This document shows, piece after piece, positions 47,601-61,300 of a stretch of DNA of 64,000 nucleotides; within the stretch, counting starts at the first letter, position 1; each line of letters opens with the position of its first letter. Both the position numbers and the translations under genes were made by a program. The notes beneath the pieces were generated by a model. That model did no database searches, was not told the DNA's origin, and saw nothing but the letters and a program-made list of their open reading frames with translations. Source of the stretch: Onchidella celtica (taxonomy: Eukaryota > Mollusca > Gastropoda > Systellommatophora > Onchidiidae). The stretch is taken from contig OZ007571.1 in assembly GCA_963931925.1 (NCBI GenBank), forward strand, positions 11,972,160-12,036,159, given 5' to 3'.

Positions 47601-50600
47601 TTATTTGCACCTATTGCATGTTCCAAGAGAATATCAAAGTGTCTAGATTTCTCTCTCGACATGTATTTTGTCCTTATGTGAACAGCAAGTGCAGGTTGTA
47701 ATTTACAAACGTACTGATTAATTGTTTACTAGACTGGAGCTCCGATAAGCCATGTGTCCCCATATTTGGTGAATTTCACAGTTTTCAAGCTGTTAGATTT
47801 TTTTTTTCATCTATCGAACGTTTGTTTTGTCTTTCCTCTTCATTATTCTCTCTCGACATGTATTTTGTCCTTATGTGAACAGCAAGTGCAGGTTGTAATT
47901 TACAAACGTACTGATTAATCCGGTGTACAACTCATTGTGAAATGGCAGTCGGCGAAATAAATGTTACTTTATCATATTATTATGGCCAAGAGATGTTGAA
48001 GTAACAAGACGAAAGGCGGAGCTACCATGATAGAGACAGCAACTTGAAAAACTGTTGGAGAAGCTAATATTTCTGGGGCTTTTGACAAGTGTTCTTACTA
48101 GGACAGCAGCTCACATAAAACCATCACACAGGCACATCATCTTTCATCATTTCTGATCATTCTAACCTGGCATGGACAGACAAAAGGTGGATCAGCCAAG
48201 CGAACTAACCTGGTTATCTAAAGGTGTGTGCGCCAGATCCAGTAACACCTCCCCAATGAACATATCACACCTGTCTTCATAACTCCACACCGTCAGCTGT
48301 AGAGCCTTGCACACCACCTGTGCACATCATCAATATTATTAATAACCTCTGCAGCGTTATTAATTCATTTATTTTACAAGGTGAGAGCTTGGATTTTTTT
48401 TTTAAGCACGGAGATGCTTCATTTTGCCTTCATGCTTGGGGGGGGGGGGGGATGCTGAAGCCACGTTCATTGGTGCACCCCCCCCCCTCCCCGCCCCACG
48501 TGATTTTTCTTTCCTGTATCCCTGACTTGGTGTTTTCTATAACACTTTATTTTTCTATTAGCCAACAGCCCTGGCTAGCCTTTCCCCACTGTCTGCTTTA
48601 CTGCTGTGAATCATTGTATCACTTGTTGCATTTAGTTGGTGATACTAGCAATCCCTTTCGACTGTTTGTTTTCATCTGGTCTCAGTTAATGGACAGATCA
48701 CAACTGATTCACCAGCACGTACATTTAGTATGCATATCTCACCTACAGCTAACTCATCGAAGCTTTAAATTGATCACCTTCCTGCAATATGAATTAGTTC
48801 GTTTTTTGTCTTTCATAGCAGGAAACATTTCGTATTTTACAAAGACTGCAGTACGTCATTATTGACATTTTGGTTTGTTCTTTTGATGTTTGAGTGCAGC
48901 TGCAACTTAATGTTTGAATAGGTTTTTTCCCATCCATTTCCGATTATCCTGAATTAATTGTATAGTTCCTTTTTTGTTTTCGTTTGTGTCTAAAGTGGGG
49001 CATTGCGACATACATCTGTTTTGTTTTCTTTTCTTTTTACCACATTTTAACTTTGTTCCAAGTCCTACTAAGAGTTCACACATATTTATTTATATGACGT
49101 GTCTTTAAAAAAAACAATCTGTAAATGTTTGGAGGAACATGCTGAGTGTGTGAGGGAATATACTAAATGTGGGAGGGAAACCAAGACACAGAATCATACA
49201 AATTAAAATACACATACACAAAAAAAAGATAGTTTCGATTGTATGTTGGAAACCGCGATAAACCTAGCCTGTTTTCCTAAGTTATATGATTATTATTTAT
49301 CACTTATTTGCATACATCAAAGTCAGCTTTCTGGCGTTTTTCCGGACCAAGACGTGAATCGGTTTGCATCACAATTAATGTCAAACGCTCAAAACGTTGA
49401 AAGGTGAAGTGAGAACTTTCATGTCGTCGACTCGTCGTCCGTGTCAAGAAATTATGCTGTGACAGGTACTAGTTTAATTTAAATGTCCCATCCATCCAAC
49501 ATCCCCACCGCCAATCCCCCCCCCCCCGCACTTCCAACCCTTGCTCTCCTCACATCTCCCAACTCTTTGTCTATGTCTCCCGTTCACACAGACCCAAAAA
49601 TGAAACAATGGCAGCCATGAAAAGAAAACGACAGAATTAAGGACTCACAACTATACACACACGTTGCAAATCAATTTTAAATGATCTGATGTCAATGTTA
49701 GACATTCGGAAATGAACTAAAACTGAAAAAATAAGAAAACAACAACAACCCTTCCCCCCTTCCCCCTTCCTTTTACATTATTAGATATGATGCAATAAAT
49801 TCCACATTCTCACAGCTTTGGAAAACGCTGAACATAAAACAAGTCGCCTTGGAAAATTTCCAATAGGCTCTCTGTTCATAAAAAAATTAAACAAAAAAAG
49901 GCTGAAAAACTGGCTCTTGCTGGCAAATGATTACTATAAATGTGAACATGAGCAATAACCGAGCTGGATGTGCTGATATTGTCTCCCTTTTATTATCGCT
50001 TGTGTCATAAATCAATATTTATACAGTTTATTAATGATATACTCAGCAGGGAAGCTGCCGCGTGTTCTCTGTGGCCGTGGCTTTCACACTGCACACGGGC
50101 TGGGGACTCACGAGATCATACATTCTATTGTTACAAAAAAAAATTAAAAAATGAAATACCGCTTATATCTGACAAGTTCATGCAAATAATGTTTTTTGAT
50201 TTATTGCTTTTAGTTACCCAACATAGGATCAGTCAGTCAGTCGGTTAGGCAGCTGGTCAGCCAGGTCAGCCAGCTGGTCAGTGACTTGGTCAGTCGTGTG
50301 ATTGAGGGCTGGCTAGCGTGTTAGTTACTTGGCCAGTCTGTTGTTTATGCGGCTATAACTTATTCAAACACTATATTAAATGTGTAGCCGCGGTCAAAAT
50401 GGTTGATAGTGGCACAGGGAAATAATATTTCTCTAAAAACTGAAAACTACTGAGGTTATACAGAAAAACAATTTGATGTTCTCTTAGATATCTTCCTGGT
50501 CAAATCCGTTCTGTTCTCTAACTGCAATTAGCAGCTCCGTAATGTTGTATTGATTTGTGTATTTAGTGCTAACTGTGTTATTAAACGAACAGACGCCATC

Positions 50601-53600
50601 AGAGTTCTGATGTAAAAAAAACTGGATTGCTTATCGGGCAATACCGCATGAATTAATGTCTCCATCATGACGTAAAATGACAAATTTTATGTATGTTTGA
50701 TTTGACCAAAGATGTGCCTCGCAGCCATGATTGCTAGTTGCAAATACCACTGGTGCATTTATGATGTAATTGAATGTCCGCCCTTCATTCCTTTCCAGAC
50801 AAAGTTATGACCCTTTTCACATCGGAAAAATGCAGACAAGTAAGCTTTTTCCACCCAGAAAATCCTCTTATAAAGCTTTTACGTTGATATCAGTTTGTGT
50901 CTGAACTGGAAAATCCGAAAACATTACATTTCACACTCTGAGAATACATGTATTTATTATTGATACGGAAAAGAGATTGATGCGTATAGATTCATAATTG
51001 ATAACCGAACGCTATCCTGAAGTTTCGAAATTTTTTACACAACAAAAATAATGCATTCTATACCCAAGGGAAATGGACAGCTTTTACATTTTTACACATT
51101 TTTTTTTTTTAAATGCATTCTGCACACAAGGGAAAGGGACAGTTTTCCCCCTGACCTCAGTAAGCGAGATTCCATCCAACAGAAATGTCTGTTCCCATTC
51201 CGGATGGCTGTTTGAGGCTCGAAGTTCTGTCTCCAAACTGTCTCGTATACTGAAATTCAGAAAATCAAACTCTAAAAATGACACGAAAGACAAATAAATA
51301 TGTCACGAGATAGGACAAAATGTTTCTATGTGTAGCAGTGGCCAACCATTTTATTCTTCATGGGAGCAATTACCATTATCCCCTCCTGTGCACAGGAAAG
51401 ATGACGCGTGCAGCGATGTTCTAGACTCTTTACTGTAAAACCGCCTGTCCTGTTGTTTCCGGCTGACACATATTCCCGTGACCACTTTCGTATTGGGCAA
51501 GTGACCGAAGTGAAATTTGAAATGGCATAACTGTGGCCTTTAGGCAACAAATTCGATCATGTAAATGTTACATTAATTCAAGGCTAAATTTATTACACAA
51601 AGTAGGTTTTTGCACCCTTCTGACGGCTGCCTCTCCAAGACTCTTTAACATCCCACCGTATATTAGGAAAATTCTATGACAAAATGAAGCAATGACAAAT
51701 TTACGTTCACAAGGGGTGCCTGTGGTACAAAAACGTGTGAAGAAAAAAAGAAATGACGCTGTCAATGAGCAAGCAGGACCTTGACGTCATTGGAAGACTT
51801 GTCCCTGAAAAACCGCTGCATAAATGTGTCTTAAAGAATTTGATTTCATTTTATCCTTGCGTAATGTTACCAATGTAGTTATTAAAAGTTACACAACAAA
51901 ATGACATAATTGCCAGATTTACCTTTTCCCAGGCACCAGACAAATCACCACAAATGGACTTGGGGGCGTGTTTCCGTCCTGACTAGCAGAAACAATGTTA
52001 CGAGCTCTTAGGACTGTCACTGACAGGGTGGATCTACCCGGCTGATAGAATAGTTTGATCTGCAATTCTCCAATCACTCGCCGCGTTCCTCTCTTGATCT
52101 CTACCTGTCAGGTGTTCAACAACCATCAGAGACGGGAATTCGTAACATTAGAGTCTACCTCTATTATTCGTGAGTTGGCGGCAATACATTCATATAAATC
52201 ATATTTATCCAGGGCTTTTAAAATCAGAGTAAGTGCCCAAAGCTGAAAAGTGACAACCCTCCCCCCCCCCCTCCTCCCTACATACACATACACATCTATC
52301 CCATACTCTTTTTTCAAGTATATAAAGAAACAATTTCAAATATTAGAGATAAGAGGATTTAAGACCCTTTTTACAAAGACGTGTGGCGTTGGCATAACTT
52401 TCGGAACAGCATCGTTGAGTGACGGTTTAGACACCCTTTTCGCATCACGTATTCCAAAAGTTATGCTTGACTGCAAATTGTCTAATACTCCCAGGTATAA
52501 TTAACTTTCCAGAAAGTCTCGTCCCGACCAAGCATTCAGAAACATTAAATTATATTCCCTCCTTGTCTCCCCGGGGAGGTTCCGTCTCCAAGCCCCAAAT
52601 TACTTAAGACACAGAACAAAACATTCATAAATATTCAAGCGATTTCAAACTTGTTAGTTTGGGCATGTCTGAGATCAATGATGGCACATAGCCATAATGT
52701 ATACAGAGACATTGCCAGTGGTCAGACTAAGTACTTCTCACATCAAATTTGTTTATCTGATTCTGTCTTTCTTTCTGTGACCATGTTCACACGACTTACT
52801 GGAGTTCTGGGCAACATCCTCCGCTTGCCCCCCTTTCCGTACAACTCAGGACTATGGCTCGGGGGACGATCTGAAGACAGAATGGAGAAGAACCAAATGA
52901 GACGAACGGTTTCAGGGCACTGCAAAAACGACTACGCCAGTTTCTTCATACAGCAATGGTAGCTGTCACCAGCGGCAACCAGCAACTCTAATAGACTAAC
53001 TGGAGATTTTTTACTGTTGTAGAAACCAGAAAAAATTGGGCTCCAACAATTCCGAAAAGCTGATGGAAACTAAAATTGTTCCAACATTCGTACAATATCG
53101 TCGTGTATCACAGAAAGAGATCGTAAGTAAGAAAGATGATTACTTCGGCCGGGTTTTGAACATTTTTTTTTTTACTAAAAAGATTCCCGCATTTCCTGGA
53201 TAAGTCAGCATTTTTCTGCCCGGATGGCGGCCGTACCGACAATGATGTTTGTATGTATATGTGTGTGTGTGTGTATGTTTGTGTGTGTGTGCCTGCTGCG
53301 AGCGCGCAGCATGGCGTATGTGTGTGGGTGTGAAACCCCTATTTCTAAGAAGGTTCCTACGTAACCGTTCTTGACAAAGCCCTCTTACGTATACACTGTA
53401 CACACCTTCATCTTGACAAAATAATGAACTTAATACCGTCCATGACATTTTGTTGGGTGGTTTCATTATTGGCAATACCAAAAAAGTCTGAATGAAATTG
53501 CTTTCAACGGCTTAATCGTGGATGCGACCATTTTTTAAAAAACGGCCAGACTTGAATGTCTAGAACACTACTGTTCTGGGATATTATCATGAGATAGCTG

Positions 53601-56600
53601 TAAATGGGTAAAGTCTTTGCTGGAGTTTAACCTAAGCATGGCGGGATTGGACTTTCAGTGGATTTCCCATCTAGAACCTTCTCAATTCTGTGATTCAGAA
53701 AAAAAAAAAGTTGTCAATGAACACATACACTATGACATCACTGGAAGGACTGCCTCTGACAGAATGCAGGATCTGCAAGTAATTTGAAATGAAGTATGGC
53801 CTCCTTCAGCACAAATGTTTTTCTTAAAACATGACTGGAGATCAGCCTACTTGTCTTTAAAATGGACTGTTTATAATACTTACATTAATTTTCTAATATC
53901 AAATTTTCCATGGCGAGTTTTCTGCCAGCACAAAGGTTTACTTATTACCAGGACCGACCTTGGCTGTTGGTGATACAAACTCTCGGCTTGCAACAAACAT
54001 CGCAAGGAGCCCGGTCTTTAGCACCAAATATATATTCTAACATTCTAATTAACCCATGGTGACCGATCCTTCGGGGAGAGAGTCTATGGCACATTCTGTC
54101 GTGGAACGCACTCAGCGGCTGGCAAAAGCCCCAATTTACAACGAAGCCTTTCAAATACTGGTTGGCTGACCCAGCAGTGCTTCTTTCCCATTATTTTTCC
54201 ATTACCTGAGAAAAGGGGTCGAGGTGGACTTTACGAAGACCCTTGGGAGTCTGTACAGAACGGCTAAGACTTCCAAATTGAAAGGGACAGAACTACAGAG
54301 AAAGCTGAAGTCCATTATAGTTACTTGTCTTGTGTGTGCTTTCTGAAAGTGCTGACCAGTGAAGTTCCACCATTTAGACGGACAGATTGTTTACTAGACT
54401 GGAGCTCCCATAAGACATGTGTCCCCATATTTGGTGAATTTCACAGTTTTCAAGCTGTTAGAATTATTTTTTTTCATCTATCGAACGTTTGTTTTGTCTT
54501 TCCTTTTCCTTTGTGTTTTATCATTCGTTTCTGTATATTATTTTCTTACACGATGTTTTTGCCATATGCAGCCTTTTTTCGTTTTGCCACATTTTTACTT
54601 TATTTCAAGGATTGATGCGACCCCAGATATTTTCTGTATATTTTTTTCTTTATTTTCGTCACTCCAAGCCTTGTAACAGCATCAAAACTAGTCTTGTTTG
54701 TTCGTAAGGGCGAATTTCTTAAAGGGGATAGGAGGGGGGGGGGGGACTAGTCACTGTCGTAATTGGTAGTTCTTAAAGACAAGTAGGCTGGCATACATTT
54801 TACAAGATTTTGGATTTCCCTGCACACGACAAAAGTGGGCATTGCCCTACCTATCTGATAGAGAGTTTTGCATCCAATCCATAGTTACACCTGTAACTAT
54901 CCATCAGAAAATGATTCAATGAGATCCAGGCATTTGCTCTGGCCAAGCATCATAAACCTCCACTCAATTTTCTCTCCCGTGTGCTTAAAACTGACCAATA
55001 GCAGCAGGCCATCTCTCACCTCCCTCCATCCGGGCCGAGACCCAATGTACAACAGGCCTTGGTGTACATAGGGACAGATAGGCAAGAACTCGGCGGTTCA
55101 GAGTAATAATCCACAAGCTCCATTGTTCCAAACAAGGCGTAAATAACTTTTTGCGCATAATTTCCGACAAGGTAACCGCCCACAGCCGTTCAGAACAAAG
55201 CAAACATCTTGTATAGCTAACACACCGGACCTTTCTTTCCCTCTTCGCCCGTTTCTGCTTATAGAAATACGTGTACCGACTTTGACATTTCAGAAATGGC
55301 AGTATATTGGCCAAAAATATACAATTTAATCATGAATTTCTCTCATATTTCCAATTCACTCGCGATTTTCTATTAGTGTATAAATGTCAGATTCTTAAAC
55401 CGTCAGAAAATTAAATATTTTTCATTTTATATTAACTTCGACGTTCCTCGGAAAGTTTCCTATTCCTCCGTACTCAATATTTTTCTTCTGATGGTGGTCT
55501 GTGCCCTGCACTTCGTGTATGCAAGTGTTAGTGTTATTATTGTTGTTTTATTTGGGTTGTATGTTCGTCTTCAGGACAACTGAGCTACATCAGAAAAGAG
55601 ACTTGTGTTCCTGGCACGTCTCCGGCGTGTGAATGCCTTAAACTAGGATGTATCCTCCCCCGAGTGGGATTTGAACCTACGACATCTGGCCCCCAGGCCA
55701 AGTGTTCTAACCCCTGAACCCCAGCGCCGCCTGGACTGAGCTATAATAATGGACCATGACACATGAACATCAATTTGTGTCACTAAAACAAAACAGAGTT
55801 TAGTGTGGGGTTTGTGTCTTAACAAACCTTTAGCAATCAATATAATAATCATATTATGAAGGAAGTAATAAATCCAATGTAACCATGAAAGGCTTTTTAA
55901 CCGCTGACCTTTAAATTCCATAAAATATCCATTACGCATAGAAAGAGGTAAAGATGTACGTGGCCATATATTTTAAAAGGTCATGAAATTCGCTTTATTT
56001 TTAACTAGCTGAGGTCCCCGGCCCTGCCCGGGATAAATCGGTTTGAATATTGGTTTCAGTTCTGGGTGGTTATTATGGACCTGCTTCATCTTGCCTGTTC
56101 CTATTTGTTTATTTTATTTTTGTTTGTTTGTTTTTAATTAAGTCTTACTGCTCTACCTTTGTGAGTTGACACCCTGCGCGTCCCGTACAATAGCATGATT
56201 TGCGCACGGGTTAGTGTTTGATAGTGAACACATCGCAGGAAGTGATAACGAAACCTTAAAATGGCGAACCATGACTCGAAATAGATCTAAATGATGCCGA
56301 AACAATGAAAAATGAAACGTAGAAGCTTGAACATTTCATAATTTCAAATATAGCCCATGTTAATTTCGCATTGATAATATGCTGTTGTGCAAAGTTTGAA
56401 GCCTGAGTGTGATGCGGTTCCTGAGCCTTAGGTGACCAAAGTTTCGAGTTACCAAAAGATCTCACTACACTCGGCCCTGTCTGAGCTGTAAAAATGACGA
56501 ATCGGAAAACCTCGAACGGCCCATTTTGTTTTCTATTTTTCTAAATTTTTAAGGTTGTTGCATCATTAAAATGAATTGATACAAACCTTGCTCAGTCTTT

Positions 56601-58287
56601 GAACTACTTTCAGTAATGTTTTCATGGCTCTACGTTCAGTAGTTTTTTCAGCTATAGAGTACAACCGTCCAATTTTACCCATTTATATATATAGATAGAT
56701 ATTCAAGTTGATTTTGAGCCACAACCAAAGATACCAGATTGATAAGGTCAGACACTTCCTTATTCTGGACTCTTAATAATGACCTTTTCTTTAAAGCAAA
56801 GCACAAAAAGGGCGGGTGAAGGAAGAAGAAAAAGAAACAGATTTTTCACGAGATGGCTCAGGCATAGATCTACTAATGTGAGTGCGGCTTCCCCGGCCTC
56901 TCTGGCGAAAGTTATTTTTAACCTACCGACAGCGCTTGGAACTCGACTGCTCGTGTTTGTAGGGCTATGCATCTCCGATGCAACAGTTGATGTGTTTATC
57001 GATGGTGGTGTATTTTTTCGTGAATTTGGAAAAGAAAAAGAAGAGGAGGAAGAACGAGAAAAAGGGAGGTCCAAGGTCCAAGGTTCGTCCGTTCTTGTTA
57101 AAGGAAAGTTCTTAAACGTTTTCAAAACCCTTCATAATTTCCTCTTCTGTTTACTTTCTTACTTGCATTTGCCTCTGGGAGACAGGGCGCGCAAGTTACC
57201 TCATAAAAGGAAAATCCAGCCTCGGTCCCATCTGATTCTAAAAATATACTGGGATGTATCTCTTCGGTATACTGGTAAATTAATAAAACGAATGTCACAT
57301 TGTTACCACATTTAAAAAGGAAAAAAAAATAGCCAGAGGTTACCAACAACGAATTACTTTATAATTACAAAGTAAGCGACTTCCAGCGAGGCCTAGGGTG
57401 AGAGCTGAACACTGAACAAAACAACATTTTGTCTACTCGGCTTTGTAAAAAATGGAGTTGTTTACATTTCTCACGCACAAGTCGCTAGGTGGCGCTGCGT
57501 ATCGTTTCTAGTATCTTTGCCACGACTGAGTTGAACAGACGAACGAATTCTGAAATTTTGAGCCGTAAAATAAGATACCCATTTCCTTCGAGTAGAATTA
57601 AAAAGCGTGACAGGAAATAACTGTATAGTAGTATATCATTTGATGGGCAATATCACTTCAATCAATTCCATACAGAGAGTACCAAATGTCCTGAAAGGTT
57701 GTGAGACTTCTGTGGATTCTGAGGAGCTAAACTATGATTTATTTAGCATATGTCTAAATCTGGCATCGCTCCCATCTTCATCCTAAACATGAAAAAGGTG
57801 GAAAGGAGAATTAGTTATTCAGACAGGCAAAAAACAAAAGTGGGTTACTTATTCAGTCAGACAAATTAAAGTAAGTTGATATGTTATTCACACAGACAAC
57901 AACAGTTATCAGACAGACAACCATTGTTTTACAGTACCTGGCGTAATGACAATAGGATCCTGGCACAAAGAATGACCATCCTCTCTGGAAAACAACATAT
58001 TAAATATTTATAAACAGTGTGGTTTGTCCAGTCAAGTCTTAGTACAGAAGATTGTCTGGGCTCGACTTCAAAATGATGTTTGGTACAGGAGGATGCAATA
58101 GTGGAACGACAGGAGGAGATTATGTGGAATTACTAGTAAAAATAGGACAATGCTCCAGTTTCTGTATATTATGTCTGTGTGTGAGTGTGTGTGTGTGTGT
58201 GTGTGTGTAAGCGCGTGCCTATGACACTTTAAATCTATTTGTGTTTTCAGTTTCGAAACATCAAAATTTCTATTGTCATTTGTTTTG

Positions 58288-58355
<68 letters not shown>

Positions 58356-61300
58356 GACTGTCTGTCTGTCTCTCTCTCTCTGGAAAACTGAAGAAAACTA
58401 TTTAGGCTTATATAAGTCTTGTCGAGCGTTTGTCCAGTCCCGCCCTGAAACAGTACCAGCTGAACTGCTCACCTGCCAGTGGCTGGATTGACTATGACAA
58501 CAACCTGAGGGTGTGATTGACTTATCATGGAGGTCACCTGGTCATAGCTTTGTCCGCGCAGAGTTTCGCCATTCCACTCCAGAATTTCATGACCTAATTC
58601 ACAACAGGATATAAAGACATAACTCACACAATTTTATATTTCTCAACGGAAGAATTGCTTTTGTTTATCTTCATATCAGCTAACACCTACGAGAGTATTT
58701 TATATTTCGAGAGGTGCCTGCGCAAACACCGTAATTCGAAAATTTTCAATTTTTATCTTTTTGCATATTTATTCTGGTTCGTCTCGGTAAGTACTGCATT
58801 TTGACATGGTGCGAATTCCATTATCGAATTCATGGCCAAATTATTGATGAGGATTTAAAGGTCGTAACAGACATTTGATACTTCATGTCAAACTTTGAAA
58901 TCCCTCTCCTGTAAAAATTTACAAAACTGGCGATACGGTCTCTGCACAAGCACCCCTCGATATGATCTTTACGGTTATTGACCAATCGGCCGACCTACCT
59001 CAGCCATTATTATTTCAAATCATCGTCCATCTCATCTACCGGCGTATCGATGATGATTTCGGTGGGGATTGAATTACGGTTACCTTGTTATGTACTTGTG
59101 GAGAGATCACTATTCTCAAAAAGTGACAAGCCGATATTTGACATTATATGCAGGAATGTTCTTCCCACGTGTAAGAAATCTCGCATTCACGAAAACACTG
59201 ACGCGGTCTCCTGTAAACTGGGCAGATTCTTAATGAGCGAATACGTGACACGGAAGAGGCAAAAATACTTGGTAAAACCGATTTAAAACTGCAGGACTGC
59301 CATATAATTTTATAACTGAGGCGGTTAGAATTAGAAGCGGTATAATTGCCACTGGCACCTCAACTGATTTAAGGGGGTTAGAATTACAAGGCCAGTTTGC
59401 GGACATGCCATGCAGTGTCGGGTGGATATTTATCTAAAACTAGAAATAACACCATCCAATGCTGAAGTTTACATAGCCCCCCCTTCCCCCTCCTCTCCCC
59501 CACAAGAATTGACCATTGCATCACTACTTTACAATTTAAACTCCAGGCATATTCGTGAAGTCCATTATAAACACAAACTGATATATTTCTCCTCCTCCCT
59601 CCCCCACCCACCCACCCGCCAGGCCACACTTTGATCTGATACAGCACTGTCCGACAGCGCACGTTTCTCTAAATAATTTACGGGCATTTACCAAAGGAAA
59701 AAGGAACAAAAATGACATAAAAGGAAAGACAAGGAAACAATGAAATATAAATGAATGGACAAGAATAAAGCAGGAAAGAAATAAGCGGGAAGAAAAAGAA
59801 AGAAAGAAACAAAAAAAAAAAAAAGTAATTTAAAACCACCAGAATTTTCGATGAGGTAAATTCTGTCGCCCACACGTGGAGATTTTAAAAAATGGCATTT
59901 TCATGTTTGACAGAAACCCGAGTAGGCAGAGAGAAGTCATCATGAATTCTGGTAATTTGAGGAGATCACGGCAGCCAGTAAGTTTATTTGAAGTAACTAG
60001 TTCACGAATTTAATCATAAAGAATTTAAGCTATCTGATCCTTTGTATTACATTTTCAGATAAATCCTCTGAGTTCGCTGTATGGCGACTGCACTTTAAAA
60101 GATTATCTTTTCAATAGGGTAAATATAAATGCTGCATGTCTGTAATATGATTCCTAGGACATTTATCGTGCAAAGGACTAAATAAGAAAAGCTATTTGGA
60201 AAATATTAATCAATTTGTTTTAAAACTAAGCCTCAACGCGTGCTGAACCAGTGATTTTCAAAATTTTATATGGCAACTTTTTTTGTTTAAAGATAACAAA
60301 AAAAAAAAAAAAAGATTTCTCTGATGGGCAGGTGGATAATACGACCTGAGCGAAGCCGACATTTCGTGGACTTTCTGTGTGAGGACGTAAGAGCCATAAC
60401 TTTAATGCATTTTGTGTGGGCATTTCTGCCGAGTGGTATCGCTCTCCACTGTGAAGAATTGTTCCTCTGTTTAGAAAATGAAAAGTGAATGAGTCACACA
60501 CCTTTAAGCCCGTCACTGGAGAGTAATTTAATCGTCCAGTTCTGTAGCTGGACTGTTGGTGTTAATAGAAAATCACGAGATGCACATGTCGGGAAAACTC
60601 TACAAAATGCGTAGGGCGGGGGAGTAAGACCCTAAAGGGAAACAGTTCTACTTGTGGAGTGTAATGCGCAATTAAAAAAAAAATGTTCACAGAAAACCTG
60701 TGAAGTCACAATAGGGGTTGGAAGAAATTTCAATTTCTTATGTTTGTTTCGAATGGCCTGGCCACATACAACTTTTCTCTTTTTTTTTTTTCTTATAACG
60801 TTTTGCCACGAGAAAATCCACAGGAACAACACTGGCCCCCCTGGTTTGGCTACTTGACCACTGGCCATTACGATAAATCAAAAGCAGACAAAATTCCATC
60901 CTTTATTTCCCTCGGACGTTCATATTGAGACGCTGGACAACTAACTGGTTTTGTCTACAAAATATTGTTGGACTTAAACGACAGCTTTCTGGGTCCCTGC
61001 GACATATTCCATCTGGCAAAAATGTTCAGGACACAGTAACTACAACCGTACCACTACCAGCCAGAAGACCTACCAAATCCCAGGCATAGGATTGACGTCA
61101 AGATTGCACATAGAAATTGCGTCGTTCCTACGTAAATCTGCTGGTTACGACATCATACCAATGTCAATTTGATGTAGGAAACCCGCCATTATGGTATATC
61201 CTACCAATTTTACGGGAAAACTACGTCAAATTGACATGGGTTTACTGGCTGGGGCAGTAAACCAAGAAATTAAAAAAATAATAGTAAATTAAACTGTCGC

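Noticed and set aside
48320-48865. 181-codon + strand frame
   Set aside because: Low-complexity, driven by G/C runs and AT-rich DNA, with no family resemblance.
56779-57315. 178-codon + strand frame
   Set aside because: No recognisable domain, lysine/glutamate low complexity, and it sits inside an intron of the opposite-strand gene.
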